From CANJDH01 sp964443245 (GTDB lineage: Bacteria > Pseudomonadota > Gammaproteobacteria > Burkholderiales > JAEUOS01): a stretch of DNA of 10,444 nt. A model generated the notes under the pieces. That model was not told the origin of the DNA, ran no database searches, and saw nothing but the letters and a program-made list of their open reading frames with translations. The stretch is from NCBI GenBank assembly GCA_964443245.1, contig CAYUEG010000127.1, forward strand, positions 1-10,444, given 5' to 3'. How positions within the stretch are numbered: position 1 is the first letter of the stretch; each line of letters begins with the position of its first letter. A program made the translations under genes and the position numbers. This document shows positions 1-5,741 of this stretch, piece after piece.

Positions 1-515
1 TCTTCATGGTCGGTGCGAGCGAGGCTGATTTCGCCCGCCTCAAGCCGCTGATGGAAGCCATGGGCACGGCGATCTACCACTGCGGGCCCGTCGGCACCGG
101 CGGGCGCACCAAGCTGGTCAACAACTATGTCGCCATCACGCTCACCCAGGTCAATGGCGAGGCACTGGCACTGTCGCAGCGGTTCGGACTCGATCTGGTC
201 AAGACCATGGAAGTCCTGCTCGGCACCTCGGCCAACAACGGCCAACTGCGCATGAACTTTCCTTCCAAGGTGCTGGCAGGCGACACCACGCCCGGCTTCA
301 CCATCGACCTGGCACACAAGGACATTTCGCTGATCATGAACGCAGCCCATGCAGCCAAGGTGCCGATGCCGGTCGGTGCCGCGGTGCGCGAAGCCTTCAG
401 CCAGGCGCGTGCGGCCGACTTTGGCGCGATCGATTTCTCCGGTATCGCCGACGTGATGTGCAGCTTCGCCAGGATTGAAAAGCCACGCGTGCCCAAGGGC
501 TGGAAGCCGGCGTAG
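1..515 (+). CDS. 3-hydroxyisobutyrate dehydrogenase-family oxidoreductase, C-terminal part (5' truncated)
   Basis: NAD(P)-dependent beta-hydroxyacid dehydrogenase, a family that includes 3-hydroxyisobutyrate dehydrogenase and tartronate semialdehyde reductase. The reading frame is open to the window edge. The first ATG at position 6 is internal, because the N-terminal Rossmann domain is missing and the visible part starts at the end of that domain (FMVG). Counting from that ATG, the all-helical C-terminal domain shows the family's G-x-x-x-K-x-x-N-N motif, with the catalytic-type lysine K37 and N40. It also shows the conserved L-x-x-K-D segment with K105 near the cofactor site. The stop is at 513-515. 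It converges on the LysR gene and belongs to a transcript that starts outside the window. Family membership is clear. The substrate cannot be settled without the N-terminal half and its neighbours. Confidence 0.9.
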   Translation, partial: FMVGASEADFARLKPLMEAMGTAIYHCGPVGTGGRTKLVNNYVAITLTQVNGEALALSQRFGLDLVKTMEVLLGTSANNGQLRMNFPSKVLAGDTTPGFTIDLAHKDISLIMNAAHAAKVPMPVGAAVREAFSQARAADFGAIDFSGIADVMCSFARIEKPRVPKGWKPA

Positions 516-517
516 CT

Positions 518-565
518 TTTCGCCAGGGCCCGCGCCGCCCAGTGTGGTGAGCTAGTGGGGCGAAA
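518..565. terminator. Possible bidirectional terminator between convergent genes
   Basis: A 7-bp inverted repeat, TTTCGCC (518-524) and GGCGAAA (559-565), brackets the 36-bp convergent gap and includes the stop codon of the LysR gene. Inside it, GGGC (526-529) and GCCC (537-540) can form a smaller stem. The outer loop is long (34 nt). The T-run is short and lies in the stem, so this is only a weak terminator candidate. Confidence 0.25.
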
Positions 566-1442
566 CGGCGGCGCGCAGGATGGACTGCACCAGGGGGTGC
601 TCGACGCGGCGCTGCGCCGAGATCGCGTAGAAGTGCTCGGAGACATCCGCGCAGCGCCCGATCTCTTTCGCCCCATGAGTGCGCGCCAGCTCCCGCGCGA
701 GCGACTCCGGCGCAGGAAACACGCCCAGGCCACCGGTACCAAAGGTCATCAGTGATGCACTATCCTCGAATTCACCCACAATTCGTGGAACCAGATGCTC
801 CCGGCGAAACCACTCGTCCAGCAGCAGGCGCACTTCGGAGTGTCCGGTGGGCAGCAGCACCGGCAGGATCTCCAGGCACTGCGGAAAGCGCGTTCTCGCA
901 GGCATGTCGGTTCCGGCAGCGGCAAACCAGGCAATCGGTGTGCTGCCCAGATGGTGACTGAACACCTTCAGGTTCGGATTCTTGGGCGCCGCCCGGTCTG
1001 ACAGGAGCACGTCGAACTTGTGCAGCGCCAGTTCGGCCAGCAGCGGGTCGAACTCACCCTCGTGACAAATCAGATGAAGATTCGCGGTCTTGAGGATCGG
1101 TTGCAGCAGCTGGCGCACCACCGGTTTGGGTAATCCATCGGAAATGCCGACGCTGAGCCGCACGCGCGGCCGGCTGGCGGCATCGCGCACCGTGCCAGGC
1201 AGCTGCTCGCCCAGCTGAAAGATCTGCTCGGCAAGGTGCAGCGCAGCCTTGCCGGCATCGGTCAATTCGACGCCGCGACCCGCGCCACGCAGCAACGCGT
1301 GCCCGAGCGAGCGCTCCAGTTCATGGACCTGCGCACTGACCGTCTGCACCGCCATGTCGAGCCGTTCGGCAGCGCGCGCGATGCCGCCCTCCTTGGCGAC
1401 CACCCAGAAGTAGTGCAAATGCCGGTAGTTGACGGGAAGCAT
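552..1442 (-). CDS. LysR-family transcriptional regulator, NhaR-like
   Basis: DNA-binding regulator of 296 residues, the usual length for the LysR family. The winged helix-turn-helix spans about residues 5-64. Its opening NYRHLHYFWVVAKEGG and the later GRGVELTDAG closely follow the Na+-responsive activator NhaR rather than typical LysR proteins. The effector-binding domain begins near residue 95 (RLSVGISDGLPKPVVRQLL). The start at 1442 is preferred over an ATG at 1481: it begins right at the conserved helix-turn-helix and has GGAG about 11 nt upstream, whereas 1481 has no ribosome binding site. The gene is divergent from the membrane protein-TerB-TerC unit across a 145-bp region with a direct repeat, which is the classic layout for a LysR protein controlling its neighbour and itself. 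Control of that unit and the nature of the effector (Na+, pH or a metal) are inference from NhaR. Confidence 0.9.
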   Translation of the reverse strand: MLPVNYRHLHYFWVVAKEGGIARAAERLDMAVQTVSAQVHELERSLGHALLRGAGRGVELTDAGKAALHLAEQIFQLGEQLPGTVRDAASRPRVRLSVGISDGLPKPVVRQLLQPILKTANLHLICHEGEFDPLLAELALHKFDVLLSDRAAPKNPNLKVFSHHLGSTPIAWFAAAGTDMPARTRFPQCLEILPVLLPTGHSEVRLLLDEWFRREHLVPRIVGEFEDSASLMTFGTGGLGVFPAPESLARELARTHGAKEIGRCADVSEHFYAISAQRRVEHPLVQSILRAAVSPH

Positions 1443-1587
1443 GGTCAGGCAGGCTCCGCAGGCGAGGTGAAGGGCACACAAGAACTTCGGTTTTTACGAA
1501 TCAATACTATCAAATAATCTTCTTTTTACGAAACGTGCCAACACCTATCGTAGCGTCCATGCATTCATCACTCACGGAGTACAAGAC
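1443..1587. promoter_or_regulatory. Divergent promoter/operator region between the NhaR-like gene and the TerB-TerC unit
   Basis: The stretch 1490-1535 is strikingly AT-rich against the GC-rich surroundings. On the minus strand, TTCGTA (1527-1532) and TAGTAT (1504-1509) are 17 bp apart and form a plausible -35/-10 pair for the regulator. On the plus strand, TATCGT (1546-1551) is a weak -10 candidate. The first gene to the right has GGAG at 1576-1579, 8 nt before its ATG. A short inverted pair TACGA (1527-1531) and TCGTA (1548-1552) is also present. Promoter calls are by eye. Confidence 0.5.
1491..1532. repeat. 10-bp direct repeat, two copies 32 bp apart (candidate operator)
   Basis: TTTTTACGAA occurs exactly at 1491-1500 and again at 1523-1532. 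The start-to-start distance of 32 bp is about three turns of DNA. One copy overlaps the proposed -35 of the regulator gene and the other lies just downstream of its proposed -10. This fits two binding sites on the same DNA face for the adjacent LysR protein, but the binder is inferred. Confidence 0.55.
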
Positions 1588-1980
1588 ATGTTGATGGCCC
1601 TCATCTGGGTTCTGGCCAGCCTGCTGCTCGCGATGTGGACAGCGGCAAGCTGGGCCTTGGGCGCGATTCTCAGTTGGGCGCTGCAGCACGCAGGCAAGCT
1701 GGGCGAGTTGTCGGTGCCGCACGCTGCGCTGCCGATGCCCGAGTGGCTCGTGCCCTGGCTGCCGGCGGGCACCATCGAATGGGTGGGCCCCCTGCTCACA
1801 CAGGCCGCAGGCGGTGCAGTGTGGCTGGCTGGGCAAGCGCCGGCACTCGCCAACTGGCTCACTCCGGCGATCTGGGTCTTGTGGGGGCTGGGCGTTCTCG
1901 TGCTGCTTCTTGTCACCATTGCTGCTTCCTGGTGCATCCGCCGGTTTGGTCCGTCCACCGGACCCGACCCCCATCACTGA
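1588..1980 (+). CDS. Small tryptophan-rich membrane protein, function unknown
   Basis: Protein of 130 residues that I do not recognise as a named family. It has a long hydrophobic N-terminal segment (about residues 3-33) and a second strong membrane segment (about 92-115), followed by C-terminal IRRF. The positive charges suggest that this end is cytoplasmic. The middle (about 50-90) is moderately hydrophobic, with proline and tryptophan. Twelve of 130 residues are tryptophan (7, 17, 22, 30, 53, 57, 65, 79, 90, 96, 99, 115), an extreme content that suggests residues packed at the membrane interface. The ATG has GGAG 8 nt upstream. It is first in a same-strand run with the TerB-like and TerC genes (56-bp gap to the next), so a role as an accessory membrane subunit or anchor for them is a reasonable inference but untested. 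Confidence 0.75.
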   Translation: MLMALIWVLASLLLAMWTAASWALGAILSWALQHAGKLGELSVPHAALPMPEWLVPWLPAGTIEWVGPLLTQAAGGAVWLAGQAPALANWLTPAIWVLWGLGVLVLLLVTIAASWCIRRFGPSTGPDPHH

Positions 1981-2036
1981 GACGCACGCCACCCATCAAC
2001 CGCCACGCAGCCCTACCCTGAACGGAGAACACCACC

Positions 2037-2501
2037 ATGCGAACCTACCCCAACAACAGCCCTCTGGCAGCAGCGCGAATCGTCGCCCTGACCCTGATCG
2101 CCGACGGCCATCTGAAAGCGGCAGAAATGCATGCCCTGCAGGAGGTCAACGCGTACGCCAGCCTGCACCTGAACCCGGCCATGCTGCGCCAGGTCATGCA
2201 CGATCTGTGCACAGATCTGCTTCAGGATCGCCTGGAGCAGGGGCGCGTCGACATCCGGATTTCACCTGATCAGATCAAGGCAGTATTGAATGAGGTGGAC
2301 GAGCCGGCATTGCGGCACCGGCTCTTCGGGATCTGTCTCGAAGCAGCCTACGCCGACGACATCATTCATGACGGCGAAGTGACGCTGCTGGCGGAAGCCC
2401 TGCAACGCTGGAGCATCGAGGACGGCAATATCGCCGCGGCCTTGCGCGCACTGCGCACCGCGCAACCGGCGGCAGGCCGCAGCAGCGCGGACTGTCATTG
2501 A
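2037..2501 (+). CDS. TerB-like helical protein (tellurite-resistance TerB family)
   Basis: Soluble, all-helical protein of 154 residues with the two-repeat pattern of TerB-like domains. The first half has IADGHLKAAEMHALQEV (D23 and E30). The second half has AAYADDIIHDGEVTLLAEAL (D107, D108, D112 and E114). Such acidic D-G-x-(x)n-E turns resemble the metal-binding sites described for TerB. There is no signal peptide, so it should be cytoplasmic. The last 15 residues are low-complexity. The ATG has GGAG 9 nt upstream. It sits between the Trp-rich membrane protein and TerC, and TerB-TerC pairing is known from the ter stress/metal system. The other ter genes (terA, terD, terE, terZ) are absent here, so tellurite resistance should not be assumed. 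Confidence 0.75.
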   Translation: MRTYPNNSPLAAARIVALTLIADGHLKAAEMHALQEVNAYASLHLNPAMLRQVMHDLCTDLLQDRLEQGRVDIRISPDQIKAVLNEVDEPALRHRLFGICLEAAYADDIIHDGEVTLLAEALQRWSIEDGNIAAALRALRTAQPAAGRSSADCH

Positions 2502-2544
2502 CCCGCTTCACCTTCTCAATCGCATCCTTTCCTGATCCCAGACC

Positions 2545-3531
2545 ATGATGGAACACCTGCCGCTCTTTCTGTTCAACGACTTTCTTGGCACGCCGGTGTG
2601 GGTGTGGGTCGCCTTCGTCCTGATCGTGATTTCGCTCCTGGCGTTTGACCTCGGGGTCCTGCACAAGGACGATCGGGAGATCGGCGTCAAGGAGAGCCTC
2701 TGGCTTTCGGCCGGCTACATCGGCATGGGGTTGATGTTCGGCATCTGGGTCTGGTGGTACATGGGCGCCACCAGCGGCATGGACTACTTCACCGGCTTCC
2801 TGATCGAGAAGTCGCTGTCGATGGACAACGTATTCCTGATCGCGGTGATCTTCGGCTTCTTCGCGATCCCCCGCGTGTATCAGCATCGCGTCCTGTTCTG
2901 GGGCATCATGGGCGTGATCGTTCTGCGCGCCATCATGATCGGCCTGGGTGCCACCCTGGTCTCCCAGTTCAGCTGGATTCTGTACGTCTTCGGTGCGTTC
3001 CTGCTCGTCACCGGCATCAAGATGCTGACCTTCGCAGAGAAGCCGATTGATCTGGAGAAGAATCCGGTGCTTCGGTGGATGCGCGGCCACATGAACATCA
3101 CCAATGAGCTGCACGGCAACCGCTTCTGGGTGCAACAGCCCGACCCGAAGCGCGGGGGCGCGATCTCCTGGTTCGCCACCCCGCTGTTCCTCGCCCTGGT
3201 GCTGATTGAGCTGGCCGATCTGGTTTTCGCGGTGGACAGCGTGCCTGCCATCTTTGCCATCACGCAGGACCCGTTCATCGTCTATACCTCGAACATCTTC
3301 GCCATCCTGGGGCTGCGCGCCTTGTACTTTGCGCTTGCCGCGATGATCCACCGCTTCAAGTATCTCAAGTACGCACTGGCCCTGGTCCTGATCTTCATCG
3401 GCGCCAAGATCTTTCTGGTCGGCATCATCGGCAAGATCCCGCCTGTGGTGTCGCTCAGTGTCACGTTCGGCCTGATCCTGGGCGGCGTGCTCTTCTCCCT
3501 GGCCAAAACGCGCGGCACCGCTGCTTCATGA
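2545..3531 (+). CDS. TerC/Alx-family integral membrane protein (likely metal-ion, e.g. Mn2+, exporter)
   Basis: Inner-membrane protein of 328 residues with eight or nine hydrophobic segments (about 17-38, 53-72, 82-105, 113-137, 145-163, 208-232, 248-268, 275-296, 302-320). Hallmarks of the family are FDLGVL (D35), EKSLSMDNVF (E89, D94) and ELADLVFAVDSVPAIFAIT (E222, D225, D231), whose membrane-embedded acids are the likely ion ligands. QDPFIVYTSNIFAILGLRALYF is also characteristic. Length and motifs match the Alx-type branch; E. coli Alx and related proteins have been linked to manganese export. The start is ATGATG at 2545. No purine-rich ribosome binding site lies in the 43-bp gap before it, so translation may depend on coupling to the TerB-like gene. 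It is the last gene of the unit under probable NhaR-like control. The metal specificity is inference. Confidence 0.93.
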   Translation: MMEHLPLFLFNDFLGTPVWVWVAFVLIVISLLAFDLGVLHKDDREIGVKESLWLSAGYIGMGLMFGIWVWWYMGATSGMDYFTGFLIEKSLSMDNVFLIAVIFGFFAIPRVYQHRVLFWGIMGVIVLRAIMIGLGATLVSQFSWILYVFGAFLLVTGIKMLTFAEKPIDLEKNPVLRWMRGHMNITNELHGNRFWVQQPDPKRGGAISWFATPLFLALVLIELADLVFAVDSVPAIFAITQDPFIVYTSNIFAILGLRALYFALAAMIHRFKYLKYALALVLIFIGAKIFLVGIIGKIPPVVSLSVTFGLILGGVLFSLAKTRGTAAS

Positions 3532-3644
3532 TGTCCCGGAGTAGCCCCACGAAAAATAGGATTTTTTCTATGCAATATATGCGTTACATTTCATTTTCAG
3601 ATAGATCGCCACGCTCCGTTCACCTCACACGAAAGCCCTTTGAC
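3532..3644 (+). promoter_or_regulatory. AT-rich leader/promoter region before the beta-barrel gene
   Basis: From 3551 to 3600 the composition drops sharply to AT-rich. GAAAAAT (3551-3557) and ATTTTTTC (3561-3568) form an AT hairpin with loop AGG and one extra T. The next bases, around 3569-3593, are rich in TAT and TGC steps and could hold a promoter. The reading frame of the next gene is open back to 3528, but the encoded residues look non-coding, so I treat this as untranslated. The exact promoter boxes cannot be fixed by eye. Confidence 0.4.
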
Positions 3645-4427
3645 ATGACTGCTCCACTGCGCCTGACTTCCCATCCTTGCCTCCCGATAGCGGGTGCCCT
3701 CCTGGCCTGCGCATCCAGCCTCGCCATGGCGGCCACGCCCGCCGCCACCGCGCCAATGGTGCTTGAAGTCGAAGCCGGCGCGGCCTGGCAGGAAAAGAAT
3801 GACGTACAACAGCCGAACGATGCCACCGGCACCCGTTTCGCGCTCGACCGCGTCACCGGCGGCGGGCCCTTCTTTGCACCGCGATTCCAGCTTTCCATGG
3901 GCGTTGCGCCCAAGCATGAGTTGCGCTTCGTGGTGGCGCCGCTGGGCCTGAAAGGCTCGGGCACTTTCGATCAGGCCGTCAACTTCAACGGACAGCGTTT
4001 TGCTGCGGGCGGCGTATCGGCCAAGTACCGGTTTGACTCCTATCGCGCGACCTGGCGCTATACCTTCAGCGAGAACGCGGACTGGACCTGGAAAGTCGGG
4101 GCCACCGCCAAGATCCGGGACGCCGAGATCACCCTCACCCAGGGCGGCGTCACCTCCACCAAGGCCAATACCGGCTTGGTGCCGCTGATCCACCTGTACG
4201 GCGAGCGCCGCCTTGACAATCGCTCCCGCGTCACCTTTGAAGGCGATGGCCTGGCCAGCAGCCGCGGCCGCGCGTTTGACCTTTCGCTGCGCTATGTCCG
4301 CGACATCAATGACCGCATGTCCGGTTTCGTCGGTGTGCGCATGCTCGACGGCGGCACCAAAGGTGGCGAGTCCTACAACTTTGCGCGCTTCAACTACCTG
4401 ACGGTCGGCTTGCAGTACCGCATGTAG
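3645..4427 (+). CDS. Exported protein, probable outer-membrane beta-barrel, function unknown
   Basis: Protein of 260 residues with a Sec signal peptide: a positive start, hydrophobic LPIAGALLACASSLAMA, and cleavage after residue 29 (AMA/AT). The mature part has alternating polar and hydrophobic stretches with aromatic girdles, as in small barrels (LRFVVAPLGL, SAKYRFDSYRATWRYTF, WTWKVGATAKI, LIHLYGERRL, RAFDLSLRYV, MSGFVGVRML), ending YLTVGLQYRM. The final residue is M rather than the common F, with Y at position 258. The start at 3645 is preferred over an in-frame ATG at 3528, which overlaps the TerC stop: the signal peptide begins at 3645, and the 39-residue extension is charged and unlike any leader. 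GAAAG at 3631-3635 is a weak ribosome binding site. It may resemble OmpW-size barrels or hypothetical outer-membrane proteins, but I cannot name the family. Confidence 0.8.
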   Translation: MTAPLRLTSHPCLPIAGALLACASSLAMAATPAATAPMVLEVEAGAAWQEKNDVQQPNDATGTRFALDRVTGGGPFFAPRFQLSMGVAPKHELRFVVAPLGLKGSGTFDQAVNFNGQRFAAGGVSAKYRFDSYRATWRYTFSENADWTWKVGATAKIRDAEITLTQGGVTSTKANTGLVPLIHLYGERRLDNRSRVTFEGDGLASSRGRAFDLSLRYVRDINDRMSGFVGVRMLDGGTKGGESYNFARFNYLTVGLQYRM

Positions 4428-4441
4428 GTTGCGAAAGTGGG

Positions 4442-4461
4442 GTCGGCGGGCGGCAGCCGAC
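4442..4461 (+). terminator. Hairpin after the beta-barrel gene
   Basis: GTCGGC (4442-4447) and GCCGAC (4456-4461) form a perfect 6-bp stem with an 8-nt loop, starting 14 nt after the stop. No T-run follows, so it is a candidate RNA-stabilising or Rho-assisted end rather than a classical intrinsic terminator. Confidence 0.35.
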
Positions 4462-4500
4462 AGCGGCGTTACTGGCGCATCTGAGGCACGGGTTTGAGGC

Positions 4501-5643
4501 ATGATGCACGGCATGACCATGACCCTCGCCCCCCTCGAACTGCCCGCAGGCCTACGCTCGCGGACCATCCCCGGCATCAACGGCCTGTCGATGCATGTGC
4601 TCGAGGCCGGTTTCGAGACGCCTGGTCGGCCGTTACTGCTCCTGTTGCACGGCTTTCCGGAACTGGCCTATAGCTGGCGCAAGGTGATGCTGCCCCTGGC
4701 CGGTGCCGGCTATCACGTCGTCGCACCCGACCAGCGCGGCTATGGTCGCACCATCGGCTGGGTCAATGCCTTCGATACCGACTTGCGCCCATTTGCGTTC
4801 CCCAACCTGGTGCGCGACGCCCTCGGCCTGGTGTGGGCGCTGGGGCACAGCTCGGTCGAAGCGGTGATCGGCCATGACTTCGGCTCCCCGGTGGCGGCCT
4901 GGTGTGCGCTGATTCGGCCCGACGTGTTTCGGCGCGTGGTGATGATGAGCGCCTCCTTTGCCGGCCCGCCGGCATTGCCGATGCAACCGTCCGTCGACGT
5001 GGCGGCGGTGCTGGCCGATCTGGCCAAACTGCCGCGCCCGCGCAAGCATTACCAGTGGTACTACTCGACACCCGAGGCCAATGCCAACATGCTGCACTGT
5101 CCCCAGGGCGTGCATGCGTTCATGCGGGCTTACTACCACATGAAAAGTGCGGACTGGCGTGCAAACCAGCCGCACCCGCTCGCCGCGTGGTCCGCAACCG
5201 AGATGGCCAAGCTGCCGACCTACTACGTGATGGACGCCGCCTCGGGGATGGCGGAAACGGTGGCGCCCGAGATGCCTGCGCCCGCCGCCATTGCGGCCTG
5301 CGCCTGGCTGCCGGAAGCCGAACTGGCGGTCTATGCGGCGGAATATGGACGCACCGGCTTTCAGGGCGGGCTCAACTGGTACCGCTGCGGCACCGGCGGC
5401 CAGTTCACGGCCGACATGCAGCTCTGGGCCGGGCGCACGATTGATGTGCCGGCGATGTACATCGCCGGCAAGAGCGACTGGGGCATCTACCAGAAGCCGG
5501 GGGATTTCGAAGCCATGCAGTCGAAGGCCTGTACGCGCTTTACCGGCGCCCATCTGCTTGAAGGGGCCGGGCACTGGGTACAGCAGGAACAACCCGAGGC
5601 GACCACCCGCCTGCTGCTGGACTTTCTGGGTCGGGGGATCTGA
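4501..5643 (+). CDS. Alpha/beta hydrolase, epoxide hydrolase type
   Basis: Predicted cytoplasmic hydrolase of 380 residues that opens epoxides to vicinal diols. The oxyanion motif HGFPE is at 50-54. The nucleophile elbow G-H-D-F-G (124-128) has aspartate D126 rather than serine, as expected for epoxide hydrolases and not esterases. The cap-domain tyrosines are Y187 (in HYQWYYST) and Y294 (in LNWYR), the pair that polarises the epoxide. The charge relay is D326 (GKSDWG) and H358 (GAGHWVQ), so every catalytic residue is present. The cap, at about 155-300, is large for the family. ATGs occur at 4501, 4504, 4513 and 4519. GAGG at 4496-4499 is too close to 4501, so the true start may be a few codons later. 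It appears to be a single-gene unit. The substrate is unknown. Confidence 0.9.
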   Translation: MMHGMTMTLAPLELPAGLRSRTIPGINGLSMHVLEAGFETPGRPLLLLLHGFPELAYSWRKVMLPLAGAGYHVVAPDQRGYGRTIGWVNAFDTDLRPFAFPNLVRDALGLVWALGHSSVEAVIGHDFGSPVAAWCALIRPDVFRRVVMMSASFAGPPALPMQPSVDVAAVLADLAKLPRPRKHYQWYYSTPEANANMLHCPQGVHAFMRAYYHMKSADWRANQPHPLAAWSATEMAKLPTYYVMDAASGMAETVAPEMPAPAAIAACAWLPEAELAVYAAEYGRTGFQGGLNWYRCGTGGQFTADMQLWAGRTIDVPAMYIAGKSDWGIYQKPGDFEAMQSKACTRFTGAHLLEGAGHWVQQEQPEATTRLLLDFLGRGI

Positions 5644-5656
5644 CACCCGTACGCAT

Positions 5657-5700
5657 TTGGCCCGAAGTTGGTGCGGAGTTGGCACAAGATTGGCCCGGGG
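5657..5700 (+). repeat. Four tandem 11-bp TTGG-headed units
   Basis: TTGG recurs at 5657, 5668, 5679 and 5690, exactly every 11 bp. The units are TTGGCCCGAAG, TTGGTGCGGAG, TTGGCACAAGA and TTGGCCCGGGG. Units 1 and 4 share their first eight bases. The array is wholly intergenic, between the hydrolase stop (5641-5643) and the substrate-binding protein start (5742). About one unit per helical turn would put all copies on one DNA face, suggesting a repeated protein-binding site. Function is inferred from position only. Confidence 0.5.
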
Positions 5701-5721
5701 TTTGCTTGATCCAAGCACCCC
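5697..5721 (+). promoter_or_regulatory. Hairpin in the leader of the substrate-binding protein gene
   Basis: GGGG (5697-5700), a TT bulge, TGCTTG (5703-5708), loop ATC, CAAGCA (5712-5717) and CCCC (5718-5721) form a 10-bp bulged stem. It ends 9 nt before the GAGGAG ribosome binding site. At the DNA level CTTGATCCAAG is a near-perfect palindrome, of the sort that dimeric repressors bind. Either an operator or an RNA leader structure is possible. There is no T-run for termination. Confidence 0.4.
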
Positions 5722-5741
5722 ATTACCTTCGAGGAGTTGCC

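Noticed and set aside
1443..1587. A yybP-ykoY manganese riboswitch, or pH-responsive leader as found before alx/TerC genes
   Set aside because: The upstream regions of the unit and of TerC itself (2502-2544) are too short. I could not find the paired helices or conserved loop bases of that class.
2362..3351. Long minus-strand open frame (about 329 codons) opposite the TerC and TerB-like genes
   Set aside because: It is a codon-bias shadow of high-GC coding DNA. The translation is rich in H, R, E, Q and D, with no domain, and the plus-strand genes have unmistakable family motifs.
3528..3644. N-terminal extension of the beta-barrel protein starting at ATG 3528
   Set aside because: A normal signal peptide starts at 3645. 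The extension is AT-rich, charged and would bury the signal peptide internally.
552..4427. Classical tellurite-resistance ter operon or phage-defence ter cluster
   Set aside because: Only TerB-like and TerC proteins are present. TerA, TerD, TerE, TerZ, TerF and the associated biosynthetic genes are missing.
5657..5700. CRISPR or plasmid iteron array
   Set aside because: The units are only 11 bp, contiguous and imperfect, without spacers, and no replication or cas gene is nearby.
4633..5718. Minus-strand open frame of about 361 codons opposite the epoxide hydrolase
   Set aside because: The encoded protein is low-complexity and arginine/histidine/glycine-rich, while the plus strand encodes a complete hydrolase with all catalytic residues.
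5679..5741. Earlier TTG start for the substrate-binding protein
   Set aside because: It lies inside the 11-bp repeat array. The GAGGAG site and signal peptide point clearly to ATG 5742.
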